Assembly: GCA_009363875.1 (NCBI GenBank) | Contig: CM018689.1 | Span: 57,103,741 to 57,167,740, forward strand | Direction: 5' to 3' | Length of the DNA: 64,000 nt | From: Mikania micrantha | Taxonomy: Eukaryota > Streptophyta > Magnoliopsida > Asterales > Asteraceae | Shown here: piece by piece, positions 24,640-34,510 of the stretch | Numbering within the stretch: position 1 is the first letter of the stretch | Layout of the letters: every line of letters begins with the position of its first letter | The notes under the pieces: generated by a model | Databases searched by the model: none | What the model was told of the DNA's origin: nothing | What the model saw: the letters and a program-made list of their open reading frames with translations, nothing else | Translations under genes and position numbers: made by a program

Positions 24640-26304
24640 TACGTTTCAAACAAATGTGGGTAGAGTCGTTTCATCTCGTATTCCAAGTTCTTGATTTGTC
24701 CGAAGACATGTTTAAAACTCACATTCTCTTCTTTCAATCCTTCCTGTTGCGCCTGCTTAAGTTTCGTCCAGAGATTCTGGCGTGAAGCATAAGCTATGTC
24801 GTTATGCACCAGCATATACAACAAGATCATCATCTCCATTCGGCAGTGTTAAAACAGGAGCTTGGGTAGATTTCTCCTTTAGCACTGTAACTGCTTGTTC
24901 TTGGTTCGGGCCCCATTCGTACTTTACATCTTTCTTTGTGAGCTTCGTCAGTGGTGTCGCTATCTTGGAGAACTCCTAAATAACTCTCCGATAGTAACCG
25001 GCCAAACCAAGAAAACTGCGTACTTCCGTAGGTGACTTTGAAGGGCTCCGTTTCATAACCGTTTCAACTTTAGCTAGATCTACCTTCTGGGTTCACCACG
25101 TGACCCAGAAATTGTAACTCTCGTAACCAGGAAATGCATTTGGAGAATTTAGCATAAAGTTTCTTTTTCCTCAGGATCTCCAATACCTCACATACGTGGC
25201 AAGCATGGTCTCCCGCGTTCTTTGAATAAATCAAAGTATCGTCAATAAATACTATCACCGATCGGTCCAACATCGGTCGACATACTCTGTTCATCAAATC
25301 CATAAATGTTGTAGGAGCATTCGTCAATTCAAATGACATAACGAGAAACTCGTAATGTCCATAACGTGTACGGAAAGCAGTCTTTAGAATATCCTGCTCT
25401 CGAACTTTCAACTGATGGTAACCAGCTTGCACCTTGAAATTGATCGAACAAATCATCAATTCTAGGTAAAGGATACCTGTTCTTTACGGTCAACTTATTT
25501 CGTTCCCTGTAGTCGATGCACATTCGCATGCTACCATCATTCTTCTTCACAAACAGCACCGGGGCTCCCCAAGGAGAGACACTCGATCATATAAAACATT
25601 TATCAAGGAGTTCTTGTAGCTGGGCCATCATTTCCTTCATTTCGATGGGAGCTGAACGGTAAGGTGTTTTGGCAACGGGTTGCGCCCCCGACACTAAGTT
25701 GATTTGGAACTCAATTTCCCGTTCCGGTGATAATCCAGGCAATTCCTCAAGGAATACATCAAGGAAGTTACGCACCACGGGTACATCATCAATCATGCTC
25801 ATATCCGTATGTTCCTCAATCACATAGGCCAAGTAGGCTGCACCCCCTCGCCTCATCATAACATCAGCCTTGATCATCGAAATGATCTTCGGCGCATACA
25901 TCGCTTTATCACCATAAACCGTCATGGAGCTTCCATCCATCGCACGTAAACATATCATCCTTCGTTGACATACAATGTTAGCCTCATATTTGGCTAACCA
26001 GTCCATACCCAAGACTACATTGAAACCTCCCAAGGTTATAAGAAACAATCGTACCGGGAACTTATGACCTCCTATCTCAACATAACAATCATCTATAGCC
26101 TCAGTCACCCTGATCATCTTACCAATATCTGTTTCTACATCAAATACCCGATTTATCTTCTTAACCTTCCCAGACAACCCATCACAGAAAGTAGAAGACA
26201 CAAAACTCATAATGGCACCAAAATCAAACAATACAAAATCAGTAATATTGTTGATAGAAAAGGTACCTGTGACCACGTCCGGGTCCAACGTGAAGGCTCG
26301 TGCT
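24640..26304 (-). pseudogene. broken gypsy pol: protease, RT, partial RNase H
   Basis: Fragments in transcript order. Protease runs from about 26288; the usual DSG active site reads DFG (VLFDFGAIMSFVS), so its catalytic triad is altered. Next come the RT N-terminus (PYRSAPIEMKEM), an in-frame TGA at about 25586, and CIDYRERNKLTVKNRYPLPR. A frameshift follows near 25430. RT then continues as YHQLKVREQDILKTAFRTRY and the palm motif VFIDDTLIYSK. A further break lies near 25070, then remnants of SFLGLAGYYRRVI*EFSKIA and a short RNase H piece (IAYASRQ). Integrase is absent. Several independent stops and shifts make this a pseudogene despite the near-identical LTRs. Confidence 0.88.
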
Positions 26305-27501
26305 TTAGCCTTCTACTTTTCCTTTCCCTTTATCCTCTTTCTTACCCGAGCCTGAAGCATCCGCCCGTGGTTTCTTGCAATCCTTGGACATGTGTCCTAA
26401 CCCATTGCAATTAAAACATCGAGTAACATTCGTGCAACTGTTAGAAAAATGTCCCGTCTTTCCGCACCTGAAGCATAAGTTAGTGCCTAACAGGCACTGT
26501 CCCGTGTGGTTTTTCCCACACTTGTTGCATCGGCTCATCTCCTCTCGCTTCAATTTCTTGCTTGAGAACTTTTGTTGGTCTGTTCGACCCCTCTTAGTCC
26601 CGAAGGATTCTTTCATCTTTGTTTCCTCTTGTATTGGCTCATCAGCCATCACATCATCCCATACAATACCGCTGAGTTCCACCGTGGAGTCAAAGGTATT
26701 GGGAGCATTGGCCTTCACATGAATCCGCACCTTTGAAGGCAAACCCTCCATATACAGTTTCACCCTGCGTTCCTCAGAACCAATCAAGTGAGGAACTAAT
26801 CTTGCCATTTCATTGAATTTTGATGTATACTGTCGATGATTCATACTTCCAGCTTTCAGAACCAGAAACTCTCGTTCTACTTTATCCAGCTCATTCTTGG
26901 GACAGAACTGTTTAGTAACCAGCTCCTTGAGATCATCCCAAGTCATCTTCTCCATATCAGCTGCAGACTTGGACTGCTTAATGGTGTTCCACCAATGTAG
27001 AGCTTCCTCCGTAAATGAATGGGCTGCAAACTTGACAGCTTGATCAACTCGGCATTCACTGATAGAGATAACAGCCTCCATCGCAGATATCCAGTGACAA
27101 GTGGCAACAGCATCCTTCTTTCCATCGAAGGTCGGTGGGTTACATCCTTTGAAGGCCTTGTAGTCACAACCCTTCACTTTCCCTGACGTAGAATCACCGC
27201 TTTTATTTTCGATGATCACAATCTCATCATCTCCCTTGGTGCTTTCCTTGGTTCCTTCAGACTTGTCTTTTAGAACATCCTTCAGTGCCTTAGCAATCAT
27301 TGCCGGCATTTTCTCATCCATGATTTTGCAAACTTCATCAGAAATAGCCTTTACCACAATCGGCTCTAGCGTGAACTCCTCTTCGTCTTCTGGTGGCTCA
27401 CTGTGCTCGCTTTCTCCTTCGTTGACCGGTTTCTCGGTCTCGACATGTGGTTCTTCAGGTTCCTGTGGTTGCTTACGTGGCCTACCCTCTTGTCCGGCCA
27501 T
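26305..27501 (-). CDS. gypsy Gag polyprotein (398 aa)
   Basis: Open frame starting MAGQEGRPRKQPQEPEEP, 331 bases downstream of the LTR end. Residues 1-60 are acidic and low in complexity. The capsid-like middle (about 110-290) includes FKGCNPPTFDGKKD, ALHWWNTIKQS, WDDLKELVTKQFCPKNE, DKVEREFLVLKAGSM and YTSKFNEMARLVPH, the pattern of gypsy retrotransposon gag. Near the C-terminus are two CCHC knuckles, CFRCGKTGHFSNSC and CFNCNGLGHMSKDC, preceded by a knuckle-like CNKCGKNHTGQC. The frame stops (TAA) just where the polyprotein should run into protease. The protease frame continues at +1 from about 26306 on, so gag and pol are separated by a one-base shift. That is more likely damage than programmed shifting, because pol is broken elsewhere too. 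Confidence 0.9.
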   Translation of the reverse strand: MAGQEGRPRKQPQEPEEPHVETEKPVNEGESEHSEPPEDEEEFTLEPIVVKAISDEVCKIMDEKMPAMIAKALKDVLKDKSEGTKESTKGDDEIVIIENKSGDSTSGKVKGCDYKAFKGCNPPTFDGKKDAVATCHWISAMEAVISISECRVDQAVKFAAHSFTEEALHWWNTIKQSKSAADMEKMTWDDLKELVTKQFCPKNELDKVEREFLVLKAGSMNHRQYTSKFNEMARLVPHLIGSEERRVKLYMEGLPSKVRIHVKANAPNTFDSTVELSGIVWDDVMADEPIQEETKMKESFGTKRGRTDQQKFSSKKLKREEMSRCNKCGKNHTGQCLLGTNLCFRCGKTGHFSNSCTNVTRCFNCNGLGHMSKDCKKPRADASGSGKKEDKGKGKVEG

Positions 27502-27817
27502 CTAACTATCTATATAATGCAACAATTGAGTAGTCAGTACAGAATCAGTTTAGCACGAAATAAGCTTTGTAAATCGTTAATGACGTTGATCAGGTGTTAT
27601 TAACCATTTACCCAACTCATAGGCTCTAAACGTTTCCCATCCCATCTCCTCAACGTGCATGACACTAACAACCTTTCTAACCTTACACATACATCTTAAC
27701 TCATACATAACATTCAGCTCATGGCATCCATTCATCCATGGTTGGCAATCCGCATCACTTAATCCCATTTTCAGTTTAAGTCTTGGCATTTGGGACGCCA
27801 AGATCTCTCAAACTATG

Positions 27818-27831
27818 GCTCTGATACCAAC
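27818..27831 (-). other. primer binding site, initiator Met tRNA
   Basis: The minus strand reads TTGGTATCAGAGCC one base after the LTR end at 27833, matching the 3' end of plant initiator methionine tRNA. Confidence 0.9.
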
Positions 27832-27832
27832 T

Positions 27833-30620
27833 TGTGAGGCCCCGATTCCGGGCGATCCCACGTACGTTGGTCTCGTCATAACACATAGCCCTTAAACTAA
27901 AAACTTTCATAAACATGCAGCGGAACTTAAACATCATATCAAACATAATTACATGTCTGAATTAATACATAAACGATTGCCAACACCATCGGATTCTTTA
28001 TCTTGATGCCTGAGCTCCATGCCTTCTCTGACCCAAGCTTAACCTGACATACATGCTAAATCAAGTCAGCTTACGCTGGTGAGTTCTAGTTTTCATAAGA
28101 CATCATAAACGTTTTGTTAAGTTAAAATATACTTAACATACAACATCGTCACATGGTATATCTTAAACACATAACATGCCTTTCCTCATAGCATACCTAC
28201 ATAACATATATATATATATATCCTCATAACATCATTCATACGGTGAAGGAATTTCGCCGTCAACTGCTGACCTAAAGTCAGACAGACTTGTGCAGCACAA
28301 GATTCTATAACTATCAACCCGCAGCTGATAACTCATACATGTATAAGATTTCTTTAACACTATCAACCGAAGTTGACAGATCATACATCACATATACGTA
28401 ACCGTAACACACATTCCTTTACCTTATCAAAACCATAGTTTTGATCATAACCACTGTCTTAACAGTGGGCTTATACCGGCATAAGACTCCATACTTACCC
28501 AGTAACAATTACTGGAGCTACCATACTTACCCAGTAACAAGTACCGGAGCTACCATACTTACCCAGTAACACATACTGGAGCTACCATCCTTACCCCATA
28601 ACGCGTATATGGGAGCTACGTCATAATCATCCCGTAACAAGTACAGGAACAACCATACTTACCCAGTAACAAGTACTGGAGCTACCATACTTATCCGTAA
28701 CAAGTACGGAAACAACATCATTCATCCCATACGAATATGGGAGCAACGTCATTCATCTCCCGTAACAAGTACGGGAGCGTCATCATTCATTCATATCCCA
28801 TATCACATATAGGGACATCATTCGTTCATCATATATGATACGTTAGCACATATCCTCATTCGTTATAAACATTATATGTTTCATCATACCCAGTTATAGT
28901 CGTGGTTGACTCTCATTCATACACTTTCCTATAACACGTATAGGCACATCACTTATTCCTCATTCATAGCATACTAGCATCATAACATCATCCATCGTAT
29001 TCAACATAACATCATAACATTTCATGCTAGTCTCTTATCATCATAATATCATCACTTTGTCTTGATATAATATAGGAACCATCATATTATATCATGCCAG
29101 TATCATTTCATCATATCATCAGATTATATATTCTGGCAGTCATAAACTTGTCATACTAGCATCTTATCATCCTAGCATTATGCCCTAGCAGCAAAGCACA
29201 TATCATATCATGCTTCATGCCTTCATCCTAGCAGCTTAGGATTTCATCATAGCTTAACATCTGTAATTATCCTCATAGCGTGTTATCATACTGCTCATCA
29301 TCATGTCTTACTAATATGAACATATCATACTTAGTATGTCATCATTTACAAATCATATTAACACGTTAACCCACATACATATTCATGGCATATCATTATT
29401 CATTTATCATTATCTTAAACACATAACATCATGAACATAATGTTAAGCATGTATGCCAGCCCAAAACATTAAATGTGAAAATAGGGCGTCTAGAACTCAC
29501 CTGATGTCTCACGGTCGTGAGATCACTCACAACTGGTGCTAATGGTATAACTCTGCATAGGTTTACGTTTAATATGTTATTTACATATTAACTGCCTGAT
29601 TAAATCTTTCTGAACGTCCAATGTCAAAACATATCAAGAAGTTAATGTTGTTGATTATCATGCTAAAACATGTTCCTAGACAGATTAATGGCTTGGAACT
29701 GATCAATCCTTGTTATTGATTGTGATTAGTTTGAAACACTTGGATTTAATCTTGCATATCAAAATTAATCAAACTAATCATCTACCTTGTCATAATCAAA
29801 TGGTCTAAACCATTATAACCATTGTTATGATTCCATGCAAACCGGGCATTACAACGACTCCAAAACAAGGATTTTCCCATTAACAGTTCGAGTTCTTCAT
29901 TTAAAATCAATCCTAGCCATCATCTAGGCAATAATCAACAACCCTAACTATATTATTACGTTCAGAAACAAGATTTAATCATTCATTATCAGTCTAGAAG
30001 GTTAGGATGAATCGTTACCTCTCCGGACGAAGTTTTGACTGCAAAACAATGATCAGAACTTGTAGATACGATCCCTGGTATGATCGGTGACTTCTGATGG
30101 CTTCAGATTTGAGTTTGGATGATGAAAAACTCGTCTGGTGGTGTTCTTGAGCGAATATGATCGAGTATGAAATAAAATTTTAAACTCTGCGTTAATCTGA
30201 TGAAGAATATCAATCCACTGCACCGCCTCACTCATCGCGTACCGCGACGAGGGGCCAAATAGAGCTTCGCGTACCGCGAAGAAATCCGGAGAATCTCAGA
30301 TATTTTTAGTCCATCGCGTACCGCGAAGGATCCTCAAATATCCGTCGCGTATCGCGACGAGTCCAAAAGTACAATACTTTGAAATTTTTCTTCGTTTCAC
30401 GATTCCGGACAATCCGTAACTCCGTTTCGCGCACGGTTTTCGCCCACGTTCACCATTTCTCACGTACTATCATCCTGTAATAATATCGATTGTCAAATCG
30501 TCGTGGATTTCAAGCACGATCAAATGTGCTTATTTCTTTGACAACGCAATTCTTTGAACATAAACAGTTACCGAAATCTCGCACGTTTATCATTAAGATG
30601 CTAAATTTTCGGGTGTTACA
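27833..30620 (-). repeat. right LTR (5' LTR in element sense) of the young gypsy element
   Basis: 2788 bp, next to the primer binding site at 27818-27831. It carries the same tandem array and CGCGTACCGCG dyads (about 30237-30360) as its partner. Confidence 0.92.
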
Positions 30621-30625
30621 ATATT

Positions 30626-32772
30626 GTTGTGGGCTTTGTGTTCACTTGAGATGACTTGGTTTCCTAGTTACCATGAACTATGTTATGTTGTAAAAGTTGG
30701 GTTTTTCAACAAGTTCCAAGTCTAAAACATGATTTTACACTTTAAACTTCACATGAGTTTGTGGAAATTATTTTGATTCCTTATTGTTTCATATGGCCTT
30801 TGCCACCTTTATAGTATGTTTAAGAAATCCCTTGTATGCCATTATTTAAATTGGTTTCAATTGTTTGTTTCACTTAACTCAAACGGGCCGAACCAAGACC
30901 ATGGGTCGACTCAAATATTCTTGGGCCAAGATGTTGGGCTGAAACAGAAGGTTTGGGCCGAAAGTAAGTGTGGGCCAAGGATAGAACTACTGGGCCAGAA
31001 CTATGGCCTTGGGCCAAAACCTTTGGGCCTAGAATGCCATGGGCCGAGAATGGGTTTCCTTGTAGGTGCTTGAGCTGTTTCAATTTATATTGGACTCAAC
31101 AGAAACTGCATTGGGCCTGGCCAACTATATTGGGCCGCCTGAGTGAGCTAGAACAATTGACATGCTACTGGGCCTAAGGGGCGCTGTTGGGCCTGTGATG
31201 TGTATATGGGCCAGTTGATGAATTAAATAAGTGTTGCTGGCCCAGATGTGATAATTAGGTCTAAAGGTGGCCCAAAGATTGAGAGCAGCTCCTTGGTTTT
31301 GTCGAGCAGGATAATGGCCATGTGAAGGCTGCTTGGCCGATGGTGGTTAGGGCGACTGGAGGTGGCGAATAGGGTTTGAGTGCTCGAATGAGGTTGTTCC
31401 CGAATGGCCACTGGTCGAATGTGGAGGCTCCACGAATGGCAGGGTCGAATGGGATGTGTCGAATGAGGTGGCGAATGAGGATGACTAGCGTATGAGGAGC
31501 CATTCGACCTAGGCCTTTCGGCCTTGTGCCATTCGGCCTTGTGCCATTCGGCCTTGTGCCATTCGGCCTGCTGGTGTCTTGCTTCGGCCGTAGCCCAGGT
31601 GAGATGAAGGCCAAGAATGGTTTTCGGTGATGGTGTTATGTCCTACTAGGTTTTCGAAGGTGTAAGATGCAAGGTAGAAGGGGTAGAGCCGATTTAGAGA
31701 GGGTGGTCGACTAGGGCTTTGAAAACCCTAATTCTCGAAGCTTTCACAGCCATTTACCTGGATTTTCAGTGAGTTTTGGCTTAGATCTGTTGTACTTTCG
31801 TGTAGAGGATGTCGAGGGCTACGCGTGGGCGAAAGAATCACTCAAATCGGATGAGAAATGAGGGAGATATGCTTGGTTGAAGTTTGTTAATGGGGGTGAG
31901 ATACCAAAACCGGGAATTAGGGTTTTGGTGGAAGAAGGAGGTGAAAGAATGAGTTAAATGAACTCATTAAGGGTATTTATACCCCGTGTGGGTTCGGGTT
32001 CGTTTTTCTTGTTCGGTTCGCGTTTTCGTTACGTTTCCGGAACGTAACACGTAGTTTTCGTATTTAAAATAAAAGAATTATTTTAGAATGACAAAATTAT
32101 ACATATTATTAGAAATTATATTAAATATCGTTGCGTACAATTAAAATATCGAATTATAATATTTTTACGCGTTTATTAATTCGTTCGCGATTTCTTAAAA
32201 CAGTATCATTGTAATTTCTTAAATGATGAGTTTCAAAATTGTAAAATAAGAATTATCTTATTTCTTTAAGTTTATAATCGTTCGTATCTTTTATCGATTT
32301 TCGTTTTCGTTTCGTCAGAACGCGTCACCATCGCGCATATTCGTTCGAATCGTCATTCGAACGAACACGACGACAGTTTTGCTTTCCGACTTTTGTTTTC
32401 TACTTTTCAGTTATTATTTCAGAACGTTAAACTATCAGAATCATTCGTACAGATCGTCACCTACACGAATAATTCGTCGGTTTAGCATTCCGTAACAACA
32501 ACCGTTATCGTTTCGTTTTGTTTAACCTCGCATACGCTTACACATAATAACACATCAATAAGCATTAGTATCACCGTTCAATGTTGTCTGATGTGTTTCT
32601 GACTGTTAAACTGTTACGTTTAATCAGATTTCAGAAACAATAGCATAATAGTTTACTGTTAAGCATTACGTTGTTGATAGTATATCGATAGTTTGCATAG
32701 TTTGTACCTGAGTTACTGTGTCGTTACTGTTCCGTTCACTGTTCCGGCGACGTTTCCGGCACAGTTGTTACA
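30626..32772 (-). repeat. second part of the 4.4-kb solo LTR
   Basis: This carries GGGCC-rich repeats (about 30885-31200), three copies of the 15-mer CATTCGGCCTTGTGC ending near 31560, and CGTTCG-rich sequence toward 32400. Frames in this part, including a 117-codon one at 31261-31614, are repeat translations and not genes. Confidence 0.65.
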
Positions 32773-33286
32773 CCAAGAGTCTTGACATAATACATATCAT
32801 AAATATATGTAATTTGAAGAGTCTTGTCATAATATATATAATAAATATATGTAATTTGAAGAGTCTTGAATTAATTGAGTAATATGAAAAGTCTTTGAAT
32901 TTAATTCATATTAAATTTGAAATTATTCAAATTTCCAACAATCCCCCACATGAATAAAAATCAACTCATACACTCAAGTGTTAAGACACAATTTCAGCGG
33001 TTGAGTATTGCAGGAGAAGTAGGTGTTCCTTTTGAACTTTCCTTTGTGAAGTATACTTAGTCTCCTAGCGGTTTGTAGGCGCGATGTCCTTGAACTAAAC
33101 CCCTTTTTATGTAGACGTTATTACACTTCACACAATACTCTTCCTGGTCTGGTTAACCCCTCATTTTCGTGTCCGTTATGGTCATGGAACACTATCCTGG
33201 TTCTGCGAGAGCTGTAGGAATTATGCCCATAATTCCATTCGAAGCGACCCCACTTCTCTCTAACATAGGTGATTTGTCCATAAATA

Positions 33287-33494
33287 ATTAAAAGCATTTT
33301 GGTTATCATGATTTACACAGATCACTAACCATATATTATGCTTAGCCTCACACAACAATGTCACTGATTGTTATAGGAATGGACTATATCATTAAAAGCA
33401 TTTTGGTTATCATGATTTACACAGATCACTAACCATATATTATGCTTAGCCTCACACAACAATGTCACTGATTGTTATAGGAATGGACTATGAC
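33287..33494. repeat. 104-bp tandem duplication in LARD internal DNA
   Basis: Two nearly perfect copies (33287-33390 and 33391-33494) of a unit starting ATTAAAAGCATTTTGG and ending with GGAATGGACTAT. No function is suggested. Confidence 0.9.
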
Positions 33495-34510
33495 ATATTT
33501 AAACACCCTTTTATAGTTTAGGAGGATATATATCAACATATGTATATATATTAGCTTATACATCCATTGTACAACTATGCCCCCATAGTGACCACGCTAG
33601 ATATATGAATTAGTTGTCCTGTTGAACCTAGATCATGGGATCTCCAATCAACAAGATTAGGTTTCCTTCAAATATCTCTTTACATGGGCTTTAGTCACAT
33701 TCCTCAACTTATCTCTCATGTTATTGGATCCAAAATATTATCTTTGACTTCACCAAGTCAACAACGATAATTTACAACTGAGATAAGTTGTTCTAACGTG
33801 TTCTTGACTCACAAGTCCTACTAGCCCTTTTGTTAATTCATAAGACTATAAATAGTGATTTCAACTATTATCATGTCTTTAGAATGATTTGAAACTCATT
33901 TCAAGGCTAAACACATTTTCATCATGCCTTTGGTAAGCTCTTTCAAATATCAAACTATAATTTGAATTTTACCAATTGACTTTTGAGTTCAATCAACTTG
34001 ATTGACTTTGTATAACCATCGTTTACCCCACTTGGTCATGAATTTGAAATATTTATTTGGATTACTAAAATCCTTATTACAAAATCTTTCACATACTTGA
34101 ATTAAGTGCAAGCAACCCCCATATTTGAGTCTTATTAGATAACCATTTTTCAATTATTAAAATTGTGCTGTGAAAAGTTCTTCTTTTTCACAAGAGATTG
34201 AGAAGCTTCTCAAATACTATCTCTTACAAACTCTAGAGGGTTGTTTTGTAAATGACACATTCCCCCACATTGCTTGCACTTTGATTAAGTTCATCCATAC
34301 ATATTACTCCATGAGTTTTCCTCATATGAACCGAAACTCATTCTCATGTCATCACATATATTGAATGTTTAAAGTTAATTTAATCCCCACAGAGCATCTA
34401 AATTAACATTTATTAGTCTAGCATGCTTTAGACTAAAATAATAGCACGTGAACAGAAGATGCATCATTCTGATCAATCACAGCTCCTATAGATAACACAT
34501 TATCTCTACA

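Larger units (their letters stand above)
21809..30620 (-). mobile_element. very young Ty3/gypsy element with damaged pol
   Basis: Target duplication ATATT is perfect (21804-21808 and 30621-30625). LTRs are 21809-24598 (2790 bp) and 27833-30620 (2788 bp). Reading them side by side I noticed one substitution (21890 T against 27914 C) and (AT)9 against (AT)8, so insertion is recent. In the minus sense the LTR starts TGTAACACCCG and ends GGCCTCACA, as in Tekay/Del-like gypsy. The primer site at 27818-27831 reads TTGGTATCAGAGCC (initiator Met tRNA). A polypurine tract lies at 24599-24615. The internal region is only 3.2 kb: gag, protease and part of RT-RNase H, with no integrase or chromodomain. 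The copy is coding-dead and must have moved with help in trans, or decayed before it was copied. Confidence 0.92.
19554..32772 (-). mobile_element. 4.4-kb solo gypsy LTR inserted in the LARD left LTR
   Basis: The plus-strand ends are TGTCACACCCCGGGCC and CCGGCACAGTTGTTACA. The target duplication CCAAG is perfect (19549-19553 and 32773-32777) and interrupts the sequence ATACCAAGAGTCTTG that is intact in the other LARD LTR. After removing the younger nested element (21809-30620 plus one TSD copy), the two pieces add up to about 4.4 kb. I find no repeat between the pieces, no primer site and no coding region, so this is a solo LTR left by LTR-LTR recombination. Its architecture (TGTAACA start in the minus sense, tandem repeats inside, GTGAGTTC near the far end) resembles the younger gypsy LTR nested in it. 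Confidence 0.75.

Noticed and set aside
31261..31614. 117-codon frame with repeated RPNGT
   Set aside because: It is a translation of the CATTCGGCCTTGTGC repeat inside a solo LTR.
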